44,852 nt of DNA, taken from the IMG/VR virus record IMGVR_UViG_3300009537_000035, positions 1-44,852 of that record; one strand, 5' to 3'. The number at the start of each line of letters is the position of its first letter. The stretch's first letter is position 1. A model generated the notes under the pieces. It ran no database searches, was not told the DNA's origin, and was given only the letters and a program-made list of their open reading frames with translations. The translations under genes were made by a program, and so were the position numbers. Shown piece after piece: positions 1 to 7,502 of the stretch. The DNA comes from a virus.

Positions 1-59
1 CCTCACATCTATTTCATTGATTATAGCCAAGGCCTCAACCATTCTATTTTTCGAAACAT
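1..59. repeat. Terminal direct repeat, left copy
   Basis: Positions 1-59 are identical to 44794-44852. The reading frame of the tail chaperone continues across the join, so the molecule is probably circular or circularly permuted. An exact overlap this short fits assembler k-mer overlap better than a biological terminal repeat, but the sequence alone cannot decide. Confidence 0.95.
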
Positions 60-297
60 GCTCCTTAAATTTTTTGAGGGAAAACTTCAATAGTTTTTCT
101 GTGACCATCATCTCAGAAAACCGGGAGGCTCTTTCTCCAGCTATTGCCCTAGTCGCTGGTATGGTTGTAAAATTTCTCCATGAGTAAAATTCATGCTTAC
201 CGTCCAAGGACTTATAAATTAACTCCAAATCAGTGTTTTTGCTGTTATCGATAACAACGGGTAGTTTTTCTTTGTTTTTGCTCCAAGGTAATTTCAT
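1..297 (-). CDS. Tail assembly chaperone (gpG-like), N-terminal part
   Basis: This is the N-terminal 99 codons of a 190-aa protein whose remainder lies at 44518-44793 across the circular junction. It starts MKLPWSKNKEKLPVVID at 297 and the frame is open to position 1. Joined through the 59-bp overlap it continues in phase. It lies directly upstream of the tape measure gene and ends inside an overlapping second frame, the arrangement of gpG/gpT tail assembly chaperones in long-tailed phages. Such proteins coat the tape measure during tail assembly and are absent from the finished virion. Assignment rests on position and overlap, not on sequence recognition. Canonical promoter boxes lie upstream at 424-454. 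Confidence 0.7.
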   Translation of the reverse strand, partial: MKLPWSKNKEKLPVVIDNSKNTDLELIYKSLDGKHEFYSWRNFTTIPATRAIAGERASRFSEMMVTEKLLKFSLKKFKEHVSKNRMVEALAIINEIDVR

Positions 298-336
298 GCC
301 GTTTTTTCTACAAAGGTAAAAATATTTTCACACATA

Positions 337-370
337 AACAGAAAACCCCTAAATTTTCATTTAAGGGTTT
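337..370 (-). terminator. GAAA-tetraloop hairpin with short T run (terminator or leader hairpin)
   Basis: On the minus strand, arms at 370-359 and 354-343 form a 12-bp stem with one G-U pair, closed by a GAAA loop and followed by TTTTCTG. It lies between the lipoprotein gene and the chaperone start. It could terminate the packaging operon or act as a leader hairpin for transcripts starting near 418. Confidence 0.6.
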
Positions 371-423
371 CCGCTGGCATACAATGGTAAAAAACAAATT
401 ATGAAACACAGGTATTGAGACCA

Positions 424-454
424 CAAAGATATTACTCTTTTGAACAATTCCAAA
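424..454 (-). promoter_or_regulatory. Bacteroidota-type promoter for the late tail operon
   Basis: Minus strand: TTTG at 454-451, a 19-nt spacer, then TATCTTTG at 431-424, matching the Bacteroidota -33/-7 consensus. It overlaps the 3' end of the lipoprotein gene. Expected transcription start is near 418, giving a leader of about 120 nt before the chaperone start at 297. A weaker TACCTTTG at 318-311 has no clear -33 box. Confidence 0.6.
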
Positions 455-641
455 CTTCTCCAGCATTTTTTCCAACTCTAATGAGTTTCCCTGTTAAAGA
501 GTCAACCACTTCCTGAGTACCACAATACTCATGAGTCTTAACAGAATTTAACATTGTACACTCATAGCATACCTGTTTTTCTTCCTTTTTACATACAGTG
601 CATAGGAATATTAACACGATTGACAAAATGGATAATTTCAT
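432..641 (-). CDS. Small Cys-rich lipoprotein
   Basis: A 69-aa protein with a hydrophobic N-terminus (residues 3-16) ending at Cys17, the likely lipidated residue, which is followed by KKEEK. The remainder contains CYEC, an EYCG motif and a terminal WNC, so disulfides are plausible after export. Small lipoproteins of this pattern occur in Bacteroidota and their phages. Possible roles are an outer-membrane spanin subunit or superinfection exclusion; neither is shown by the sequence. It follows the large terminase by 13 nt and ends the packaging operon just before the late promoter. Confidence 0.7.
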   Translation of the reverse strand: MKLSILSIVLIFLCTVCKKEEKQVCYECTMLNSVKTHEYCGTQEVVDSLTGKLIRVGKNAGEVWNCSKE

Positions 642-654
642 ATTCTAAAGGGTT

Positions 655-1914
655 TTAATTTCCATAATTTTTGATGTAGTCTGAATGATTCGACCAATGA
701 TAATAACGAACAGTATCTAACAAGTGAGTGAGGGTCCCGGTCTTTTTATCAATGGTACCGTCTGCCAGTACTTGCACATATCTTAAATCCTCAATAGTGT
801 ATTTACACTCTCTGTCAACTTTACAATCAAGGTGTTTAGCAAATAAACTGTTTGTTAACATACGACTATTTCTCAATGCTGGGTTACTTCCGGGTATGTT
901 AAAATTTTGGCTGGGAATTTCCAGCTCTTTTTGAATAACCCTAAAATAGTTTAAATTATCCTTTACCAATGCTGAGTTATTATTTCCGCTTGCATCACCA
1001 TTGACAATAAAATCAAAGTCTGTCATTCCCAAACTCGCTTTGATATGGTCGCACAAATCATAAATATTTGAGTTTGAGATTCTAAACTCCTTAGCTGTTC
1101 TTATCCAGCTCTTATCAAATGCGTGCTGGTGACATGTGGCTGTAATAGGGTCAACATTGAAGTCAAACGAAACATACAAAGGCAAATCCTGAGTTAATTT
1201 ATACCCGTCACAGATATTCTTGTCAGAGAAAGCCCACACAAAAGGTTTACCCCTGTCATCGAATGCCTCAGCCATATAAAGCTCGTTGAAAATCTCATCC
1301 GGGAGGGTTGCCCTTGCATCTTCCAGCTCCTCCATTGAGAAAACTTTTCCTTCCACAGCATCCAAGGCAGTTAACTTAAAATGTTCCCAGTTTGGATTTT
1401 CTTTTTTCTCAGCTTTCCTTGCTAGTTCCCAAACCCAATTATCCCGGCCTTTTACATTTCCGATAATTTTTAACTTACCCTTGGTTTTTGTCAGAGTGGA
1501 ACGGATTGCATAAAACACCTCTTTTTTACAACGTGTGGCCTCATCAATAACACATCCGATCACATCATCACCGTAAAGGTTGTCCGGGTTTTCTCCTGAC
1601 TTAAATTGAATAACGACACCGTTTAATAAAACAATCCTTAACTCACTTTCATTGAACTTTGCGAAGTACGGGTATGAAGTTTTAATGAATCTCTTTAAAC
1701 GCCTGAATGCAATTTTAGATTGCTGGTAAACCGGAGCCACCCACCAGCAATTATCCCCAAGTTTACCCTGTAATGCTTTTTCAAATATCCAAACAAGACA
1801 CCCTATTGTTTTGCCTGATTTAGTACTTGCCTCTACGACTGTGTACCTGTATATAGAATCAACAAACGCCTTTTGTTTGGTATAGAGGTATGGCCTTATA
1901 TAAGAAATGTTCAT
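655..1914 (-). CDS. terL: Terminase large subunit
   Basis: A 419-aa packaging motor that hydrolyses ATP to fill the prohead and cuts the concatemer. The ATPase domain shows Walker A at residues 28-36 (EASTKSGKT), Walker B at 121-125 (CVIDE) and a coupling-like IIGN at 150-153. The nuclease domain shows acidic residues D251 (SFDFNVD), D307 (NGDASG) and D400 (LLDTVRYY). Length is typical of the family. The small subunit lies 17 nt upstream. The genes sit far from the portal in linear coordinates, next to the modification cassette. Confidence 0.92.
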   Translation of the reverse strand: MNISYIRPYLYTKQKAFVDSIYRYTVVEASTKSGKTIGCLVWIFEKALQGKLGDNCWWVAPVYQQSKIAFRRLKRFIKTSYPYFAKFNESELRIVLLNGVVIQFKSGENPDNLYGDDVIGCVIDEATRCKKEVFYAIRSTLTKTKGKLKIIGNVKGRDNWVWELARKAEKKENPNWEHFKLTALDAVEGKVFSMEELEDARATLPDEIFNELYMAEAFDDRGKPFVWAFSDKNICDGYKLTQDLPLYVSFDFNVDPITATCHQHAFDKSWIRTAKEFRISNSNIYDLCDHIKASLGMTDFDFIVNGDASGNNNSALVKDNLNYFRVIQKELEIPSQNFNIPGSNPALRNSRMLTNSLFAKHLDCKVDRECKYTIEDLRYVQVLADGTIDKKTGTLTHLLDTVRYYHWSNHSDYIKNYGN

Positions 1915-1931
1915 AAATCGACCCTAATTGA

Positions 1932-2411
1932 TTATTCCTTTTCGTCCTCATGTTCTAACGCTCCAAGGTCTAACGTTACTGTAATATCTCCCTTTGGTGC
2001 CTCTCTCTCAGCAGCATTCCACTCCTCTTTTTTCCTATGTCTCAACCATCCAAAACAAGCCAGTGTATCAGGTACCACATGCTTTTTGATTTTCCTTACT
2101 GTAGTTGTGGACGTTGACCCGTCCTTGCTAACATTTACCTCTGTGATTGTTTCCTCATAGTCATATCCTAAAGCTCTCCTGTATAGAGCCGATTCAACCG
2201 CTAAGTCAGCGACCTCCTTAGAGGATAAGATCATTTTTTTAAAATCCGGGTAGGTTTTTAATAACTTCTTTAGCGTAGTTGTACCACAACCCAAATGCTG
2301 TGCAATTATTTTATTATCCGCTCCGTTACGACAAAGGGCTAAGATTGTTTCCTCTTTGCCCTTAACGTATTTGTCATAGATATTTTCCTTTGGTCTCCCG
2401 GTAACAGCCAT
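1932..2411 (-). CDS. terS: Terminase small subunit
   Basis: A 159-aa protein whose N-terminal part resembles a helix-turn-helix (about residues 22-58, with IIAQHLGCGTTTLKKLLK), followed by a helical segment and an acidic tail. Small terminase subunits recognise the packaging site and form a ring that loads the large subunit. Its place immediately before the large terminase supports the call. The start MAVTGRPKENIYDKY is typical of this family, many of which begin with a GRP motif. Confidence 0.8.
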   Translation of the reverse strand: MAVTGRPKENIYDKYVKGKEETILALCRNGADNKIIAQHLGCGTTTLKKLLKTYPDFKKMILSSKEVADLAVESALYRRALGYDYEETITEVNVSKDGSTSTTTVRKIKKHVVPDTLACFGWLRHRKKEEWNAAEREAPKGDITVTLDLGALEHEDEKE

Positions 2412-2419
2412 AAATCAAA

Positions 2420-3196
2420 TCAGTTTTTTGCAGCTTTTACAACTTCGTTACAAATATCGATCATTTTACTGAAAGCAACTGTATTTGATTTTATATTATA
2501 AACTTTCTTAACCGCTGTCATCGTTTTGACAAACTCCTCAAATTTACCTACTACCAAGGCTGTGTTTGAGTCAATCTTTTGTTTTTCCAGTATTGCTAAA
2601 ATCTTTTGCACATCCTTAGCACGTGACTCAATAAACAAAAATTTCATTTCAGTGAGTTCAATATCTGCGTCCGTTATGGTTGTGATATTTAGCTTTTCAA
2701 TATCAATAAAATGCAAATCGTTAATCCCTGAGTATTTTTTATTCTCAATAGATTTGATCTCCTCAAATATGTCTTTTAACATCTGTACATCATCTTTACC
2801 CACTAGGGAGTTATGACTCAACTGGTATGCAATTTGCCTGTCCTTTGAAACCTCATCAATGTACATGATCAACACATATTCCAGTTTTGCTTTTATCGCT
2901 GCCTTTATTCTGTGGTTACCTGATAGGATTAAATATTTGCTGTCCTCTGTTCTTTTCATGGAAAAAGGTAACTGAGACAAAAAACCATCCTCAGCAATAT
3001 TACTAACCAGTTTATCCAGTACTGCCTTATCCATGTACCGGGCATTTTTCTGCAACAATACACAATCCTCAACCGGGTTAACATATGCCAGTTTGTATGG
3101 AGTTATCAATTCATTATGACTCTCCAGCTGGGTCCTAATAGAATTCACTTTTGTTTCATCGATAATTGCCGGGTTTACTTTTTCTTGGTTTTCCAT
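2420..3196 (-). CDS. ParB-like nuclease-fold protein
   Basis: A 258-aa protein with a ParB/Srx-type domain at about residues 35-140: a VEDCVLLQKNARYMDKAVLDKLV stretch split over residues 41-64, then the signature SGNHRIKAA and the helical AYQLSHNSLVGKDD. No partner ParA or classical ParB DNA-binding region is evident. In phages this fold is often encoded beside DNA methyltransferases and may bind DNA or CTP, or act as a nuclease. The start overlaps the end of the methyltransferase gene by 22 nt, so the two are likely translated together. The C-terminal half is unassigned. Confidence 0.75.
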   Translation of the reverse strand: MENQEKVNPAIIDETKVNSIRTQLESHNELITPYKLAYVNPVEDCVLLQKNARYMDKAVLDKLVSNIAEDGFLSQLPFSMKRTEDSKYLILSGNHRIKAAIKAKLEYVLIMYIDEVSKDRQIAYQLSHNSLVGKDDVQMLKDIFEEIKSIENKKYSGINDLHFIDIEKLNITTITDADIELTEMKFLFIESRAKDVQKILAILEKQKIDSNTALVVGKFEEFVKTMTAVKKVYNIKSNTVAFSKMIDICNEVVKAAKN

Positions 3197-4476
3197 ATCT
3201 GATAATTTTCAATTAATGACAGGTTATTAAATTTTGATGTGTATATAAGTTTATCCTTAAACCTCTTTTCTAGGGTATATACACCCCTATACTTCATTGA
3301 AACCGCCTTAGTAGTGTAAACGGTTGTTTTAAGTCCTTCGTAATAATTTCCGAGCTTACGGCACACTGTATGTCTTACCTCATTTGACTTGGTAAGCATA
3401 ATAAGCAACTTACTCAATTTAGGCACATTGCTGAACACTACAAAATCACTCTGAACAAAAATCTCATCTATTGTGCTTAGGGTTTTGCTGAATGATGTAA
3501 ACCCAAACGCTCTACCGTCGGCAAAAAAAATGAGACCCATATCTCCTCCGGTTGTATAATTCACTTTTGAGCCCATGAAAAACGCTTTGAAGTAATTTAT
3601 ATCTTTTACCGGGTAAAGATCACAGGTTATCTTCGTATCATCTTTAAACTCAAAGTCAACTGGTATAACTTTAATTTTTGAATCCAGTACCTGAGAATCT
3701 CGCTCAATGTAGTATTTTTTACGGCCTTTTAAACTGGAGTAAATAAATACCGGGTGCTTACCCTGTCCCAAATTAACAGAACCAACCTTAAACTTTGTAA
3801 TATTTTTCCAGTCCTTATCTGAGTATATGATCTGTTTCCCGGACTCTAACAACTCCTCAAATAATATCCCTGCATCTTTTGGGTCAAACATATTGTACTT
3901 CGCTCGCTCATAGTCAAAGGATTTCTCTACAAAATTAAATATCTTTTCATATCCAGCCTTGTAAGTTGGTGGGAATGATATACCTACGCTATTCGCTGGC
4001 GTATTCTTTAAATGGTCGACGAAGTCACAGAACGAAAACGAGGCTATCTGAAAATCAAACGCCCCTTTCTCTAACTTATTGATACTGTTCAAATAATACT
4101 TTTGAGACTGATCAACCCATGAGTCAAAGAACATTTTTTGGTAGTCATTCTTTCGGTCAACAAACTCGCTTATTTTGATTGCATACATGACCTGAATCAA
4201 TTTTTTATATTTGCTATCACTCCAGTTTGCAAATATTTGTTTCAATTCAGGATTAACAATGTCAACAAATGTCTCCTCATTGAGTAATATGTCAGCTATT
4301 AACTTTGAATAAAGGGAAACATCATTTGAGTGTACCTTATACCCTAACTTAGAACATACTTTATCAATAGTAAAGTTACCTGAACATCCTATGTAAATAC
4401 TCTTTATTCCTTTTGCTTTAGCGATTATATCCTGAATAAGAATCCTAACCTCTTTGGGTGTGCTACCTATAAACAT
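3175..4476 (-). CDS. Putative DNA adenine methyltransferase with Mom-like C-terminal region
   Basis: A 433-aa protein. Residues 27-34 (IYIGCSGNF) followed by HSNDVSLYS look like a SAM-binding motif I region. Residues 167-172 (SFPPTY) stand where amino-methyltransferases have DPPY. This resembles phage proteins annotated as antirestriction adenine methyltransferases. The last 140 or so residues (DFVVFSN, KLSKLLIMLTKSNEV, then SMKYRGVYTLEKR) recall GNAT-type Mom-like base modification enzymes, so this may be a two-domain enzyme. That part is inference. It overlaps the ParB-like gene and follows a DUF488-like gene by 16 nt, suggesting one DNA-modification operon. Confidence 0.55.
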   Translation of the reverse strand: MFIGSTPKEVRILIQDIIAKAKGIKSIYIGCSGNFTIDKVCSKLGYKVHSNDVSLYSKLIADILLNEETFVDIVNPELKQIFANWSDSKYKKLIQVMYAIKISEFVDRKNDYQKMFFDSWVDQSQKYYLNSINKLEKGAFDFQIASFSFCDFVDHLKNTPANSVGISFPPTYKAGYEKIFNFVEKSFDYERAKYNMFDPKDAGILFEELLESGKQIIYSDKDWKNITKFKVGSVNLGQGKHPVFIYSSLKGRKKYYIERDSQVLDSKIKVIPVDFEFKDDTKITCDLYPVKDINYFKAFFMGSKVNYTTGGDMGLIFFADGRAFGFTSFSKTLSTIDEIFVQSDFVVFSNVPKLSKLLIMLTKSNEVRHTVCRKLGNYYEGLKTTVYTTKAVSMKYRGVYTLEKRFKDKLIYTSKFNNLSLIENYQIWKTKKK

Positions 4477-4492
4477 AATCTTTTGTTATTGG

Positions 4493-4882
4493 TTAAAATA
4501 GTTTGATTTGTTCCGCATCTTTCGGCTTTTCCATTTTTCCGAGTTCTTTTACTTCTATCCTCAGGTTAAGAATAAACCATTTTGCAACTAATTGTCTATG
4601 ACAAAACTCTCCTTCCGGTTCATGACAAAGCAAAACAACATCTTTACCTTTTGATAATACCTCCAGTTCATTTAATACGGTTACCGGGTTTATGGGTTTC
4701 AAAAGACCTTTAAATTTCTCTGTATATTCTCCGGGGGGTAGATGTAACCAACTGTAATTTGGTGAAAGTTTTGGGTACTTAGCTCCTTCGTAGTACTTCG
4801 CATAACAGGATATTGATACTGGGAATATACCAGCCTCTCTATACTTCTTAACGTTTGCAAAATTTCCGGTGTATAATTTCAT
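4493..4882 (-). CDS. DUF488-like protein
   Basis: A 129-aa protein with the DUF488 signature: YTGNFANVKKYREAGIFPVS at the N-terminus and VVLLCHEPEGEFCHRQLVA at about residues 82-100, carrying the conserved Cys-His-Glu and Phe-Cys-His-Arg. The biochemical role of DUF488 is not settled. Here it opens the probable modification operon with the methyltransferase and ParB-like genes. The 162-nt gap upstream (4883-5044) contains no other gene I can support and only weak promoter-like sequence. Confidence 0.7.
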   Translation of the reverse strand: MKLYTGNFANVKKYREAGIFPVSISCYAKYYEGAKYPKLSPNYSWLHLPPGEYTEKFKGLLKPINPVTVLNELEVLSKGKDVVLLCHEPEGEFCHRQLVAKWFILNLRIEVKELGKMEKPKDAEQIKLF

Positions 4883-5044
4883 TTTATCAGTTATTTAATT
4901 GCTCCATTGAAACTACTGATTTACAGATTAATACGCAAGTATTTATTTATGTTGTATGGCATGTATTTAAAATATTTTCATCCACACTTTTAGGTTGTTT
5001 GTCAAAATTCTTTCGAGGGGTCAAATAAAATAAACCTCATTTCG

Positions 5045-5248
5045 TCAAAACATATTTATGTTAGGTAAAGAAACCAGCATATCACTTTTAATGTTTCTGA
5101 ATCTCATTGCATACTCCTCAACATGTTCCTTCAAATATTCAATAACATCCTGATCTGTTACTGGAGTGTTAATATCCTCACGTAAATTCTTTATTGATAT
5201 TGCCAACTTTATTTGATCGTACAGGGTTATTGTTACAGCTTGTGACAT
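5045..5248 (-). CDS. Small protein of unknown function
   Basis: A 67-aa protein starting MSQAVTITLYDQI. I prefer this ATG at 5248 over one six bases upstream because it makes a TAATG overlap with the stop of the preceding gene, a common coupling arrangement. It is mostly helical by composition and shows no recognisable motif. It ends the early operon before the gap that precedes the modification cassette. Confidence 0.6.
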   Translation of the reverse strand: MSQAVTITLYDQIKLAISIKNLREDINTPVTDQDVIEYLKEHVEEYAMRFRNIKSDMLVSLPNINMF

Positions 5249-5550
5249 TACCAAAATTTTAACTGGTTAATGAGATATGTAAATACATTGAATTTGTCAG
5301 GTTTATGACCGACTCTATTTTGAAAAGCCAAAACAGACGGCATTAAATAAGAACTGACTTGCCCCTGTTGTTTACAGTACGCAAGCCAGTAGTTATTATA
5401 TTTATCAAAAACCCCTTTAATCATTTTATTTTCCTTCCTCACATCATCACAGTTAATGTATTTTATCTCATCTCTGAACATCGTAAGAATTGAATTGAGT
5501 TTTTGTTTATGCTCTCTCCGTTCTGCTCTTTTTGCAGTTCTTTTACTCAT
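5248..5550 (-). CDS. Basic protein of unknown function
   Basis: A 100-aa protein with a very basic N-terminus (SKRTAKRAERREHKQK) and an aromatic-rich C-terminal half (NNYWLAYCKQQ). It could bind nucleic acid, but no known domain is visible. It sits 9 nt after the Fis-HTH gene and its stop overlaps the next start (TAATG), so it belongs to that operon. Confidence 0.65.
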   Translation of the reverse strand: MSKRTAKRAERREHKQKLNSILTMFRDEIKYINCDDVRKENKMIKGVFDKYNNYWLAYCKQQGQVSSYLMPSVLAFQNRVGHKPDKFNVFTYLINQLKFW

Positions 5551-5559
5551 TGTGAGGGA

Positions 5560-6285
5560 TTATACCGGGTTAATATCAAATTCTTTCATTTTTCTTCCTA
5601 AGGTCCGTTCAGAAATACTCAAAACTATTGCAGCCTCCCTACGTTTCCAGTTACATTCAATGAGTACCTTTCTGATATTTTCAGCCTCTGATAAGTCCTC
5701 GTTTTTTTTCTCCTGTTCAACTTCATTTTTCTTTTCCAACTCAATTGAATGCTGGAGACCTTCCTCCGGTTTGATTTCCTTCGTTTCTGTTTCAGCTTCC
5801 TCAGAAATTTTAATGATTTTGCCAGTTTTCTTTTTCAGTTTAGGGTTACCCTCTGTTATCTCACTACCCTCTAAGATTACTGCCTCTGCGAATGGTTCAT
5901 TTGCATCATTATTCATTTTATCCAGTTCCTGAATTGCAAGCTGCTCATGTAGGTCAAGCTGGAAATCACTTGCTGAGAACGGCTCAGTTTTGATCAATTC
6001 ATTATTCTGAGTAGAATAGTACTCAATCTTTTTGGTCTCAAAGTTCTTTTTTACCTCACATTCAACATTCCTTAACTCCTGTTTCTTTGAAACAACCAAG
6101 GTCAACATTTTAATATTTGCGTCAACCATTGAGATTTTTGCTTTCTCATCACTTACATAGGACTTCAAAAAAGTTTCCTTTTCTGTTTTATCCATTAAAG
6201 CTGATGTCAACTCGCTTACTTTTTCAGCCTGTTCAGCATCGGTCAAAGTAACGTAAACCTGTAAAACTTTAGTGATCTTTGTCAT
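5560..6285 (-). CDS. Conserved phage protein with C-terminal Fis-type HTH
   Basis: A 241-aa protein. Residues 1-130 form a helical domain seen in some Bacteroidota phages. A charged Glu/Lys-rich linker follows. The last 40 residues (IRKVLIECNWKRREAAIVLS, then ISERTLGRKMKEF) match the Fis/NtrC-type DNA-binding helix-turn-helix. No AAA+ sigma54-activator domain is present, so this would be a DNA-binding protein or repressor rather than a classical enhancer-binding protein. A copy of the phage promoter/operator half-site lies 31 nt upstream, so it might regulate itself. Confidence 0.7.
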   Translation of the reverse strand: MTKITKVLQVYVTLTDAEQAEKVSELTSALMDKTEKETFLKSYVSDEKAKISMVDANIKMLTLVVSKKQELRNVECEVKKNFETKKIEYYSTQNNELIKTEPFSASDFQLDLHEQLAIQELDKMNNDANEPFAEAVILEGSEITEGNPKLKKKTGKIIKISEEAETETKEIKPEEGLQHSIELEKKNEVEQEKKNEDLSEAENIRKVLIECNWKRREAAIVLSISERTLGRKMKEFDINPV

Positions 6286-6315
6286 AATTGCTCCTTTTTT
6301 GATTAATAATTAATG

Positions 6316-6330
6316 TTACAAATATAATAA
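6316..6330 (-). promoter_or_regulatory. Promoter/operator half-site upstream of the Fis-HTH gene
   Basis: Minus strand TATATTTG (6326-6319) followed by TAAC. This is the same -7 box and half-palindrome as at 14203-14228 and 16022-16047, but the second TTACA arm is missing and no -33 TTG is visible. The distance to the start codon is about 30 nt. Confidence 0.5.
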
Positions 6331-6346
6331 CTTTTTGAATTTAAAA

Positions 6347-6700
6347 TTATTTTTTATTCCTCCATATTGTATCATTTGGAGTTAAAATGTCACTAATAAT
6401 CCTCAATTTTTCAATGTCAGATATATTTCTTTTCAGCAAATCTTTAATCACTCTTTGCTTTCTTTTACTGATATTTATTGACTCATTATGTTTTTCCAAA
6501 TTGAAAATTTTCCTGTCAATTTCCAGTACTTTCCGCTCCTTAATTAGCTTGATATTGCTCAACTCAATTACTGTGTGAAATCCATATTTATTGAGATAAA
6601 ACAAATTTTTATCCTTATCAATAAATATATTTTCTTTTACATGGGTAAGGCCATTTATCTCAGCAATTACCTCGTAAGCTGTTTTCGAATTTTTTTCCAT
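6347..6700 (-). CDS. Protein of unknown function
   Basis: A 117-aa, Lys/Ile-rich protein starting MEKNSKTAYEVIAEING. It has a beta-rich N-terminal half (VKENIFIDKDKNLFYLNKYG) and a helical C-terminal half. I recognise no family. It lies 5 nt after the NinB-like gene and ends just before the promoter for the Fis-HTH gene. Confidence 0.6.
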   Translation of the reverse strand: MEKNSKTAYEVIAEINGLTHVKENIFIDKDKNLFYLNKYGFHTVIELSNIKLIKERKVLEIDRKIFNLEKHNESINISKRKQRVIKDLLKRNISDIEKLRIISDILTPNDTIWRNKK

Positions 6701-6705
6701 TGTAT

Positions 6706-7161
6706 TTATTTATTTTGTTTATATTCATCCGGGGAAACAATCCGAACATTAAGCTCAGAGGTTATAAATGTGATACATTTCTCAATATACTCCGTTAACT
6801 CCTCACTGGTAGCAGTTGATAGGCTCCGGGGTATTCTGATATAATCTGAATTTATACCCTCTAAAATCTCACAAAAAAACATATCCTTTAGGTAGTCATG
6901 CGCCTTGCTTAAATCAATACCCATATATCCAGCATCCTTCAACCCTGCAACACATTTTGGGATAATCTCCCTGAAATAAAAAGCAAGTTGTTTATTTGAG
7001 GGTTTAGTTTGCCTCTTTAATTCTGCCGTCAAGTCTACCTCATGAATACCTTTTAAAAACATTTGTTCGCACTGAGACAAAATAAACTCTCTGTTTCTCA
7101 TGACCAAGGTCACACCCTTCTCATCCTTCTTAAGAGTTAACTCAATTTTAACGCTGCTCAT
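6706..7161 (-). CDS. NinB-like recombination protein
   Basis: A 151-aa protein from the start MSSVKIELTLKKDEKG at 7161. An earlier ATG at 7203 would overlap the upstream gene by 56 nt instead of 14. The pattern KPSNKQLAFYFREIIP, then GYMGIDLSKAHDYLKDMFF, then SLSTATSEELTEYIEKCI and a terminal IVSPDEY resembles NinB-type proteins of phage recombination regions. Those bind single-stranded DNA or assist strand annealing. The neighbouring RusA resolvase supports a recombination role. Similarity is by eye. Confidence 0.55.
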   Translation of the reverse strand: MSSVKIELTLKKDEKGVTLVMRNREFILSQCEQMFLKGIHEVDLTAELKRQTKPSNKQLAFYFREIIPKCVAGLKDAGYMGIDLSKAHDYLKDMFFCEILEGINSDYIRIPRSLSTATSEELTEYIEKCITFITSELNVRIVSPDEYKQNK

Positions 7162-7339
7162 TTTCTTCAAATTTAAAATCATACTTTTTTTTAGGCCTGT
7201 CAATCTCTAAGAAATGTCTGTCGAAGTCATCCCAAAACCCGTCAATGATAGGCAACCATTCAAACGTGGGAATAGTTCCAAGAAACCTGATAAAATCATA
7301 TTTCGCTTTAGATTTCTGTTTTCTGATTTTCTCTTTCAT
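7148..7339 (-). CDS. Small protein of unknown function
   Basis: A 63-aa protein, basic at the start (MKEKIRKQKSKAKYDF) and rich in aromatic and acidic residues in the middle (FEWLPIIDGFWDDFDRHFLE). It overlaps both neighbours (32 nt upstream, 14 nt downstream), which suggests coupled translation. No family recognised. Confidence 0.55.
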   Translation of the reverse strand: MKEKIRKQKSKAKYDFIRFLGTIPTFEWLPIIDGFWDDFDRHFLEIDRPKKKYDFKFEENEQR

Positions 7340-7502
7340 TTTTTACATCCTTATTAACTGGTTTAAAATACTGGTACACCGGACAATTATAAAAACAAGT
7401 CATAACCGTACACCCAACACAATCCTTTGTTTTCTTTCCTTCCGGGCAAATTTCCTCGCAGTTGGTAACTGTCTTAAATCCACAATCTGAACAGGGTTTC
7501 AT
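7308..7502 (-). CDS. Cys-rich small protein, likely metal-binding
   Basis: A 64-aa protein with nine Cys residues in the first 40: CSDCGFKTVTNC, CPEGKKTKDCVGC, then CFYNCP. The spacing suggests zinc or iron-sulfur binding. The C-terminal tail is charged. The gene follows the structured gap 7503-7619. No specific family recognised. Confidence 0.6.
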   Translation of the reverse strand: MKPCSDCGFKTVTNCEEICPEGKKTKDCVGCTVMTCFYNCPVYQYFKPVNKDVKNERENQKTEI

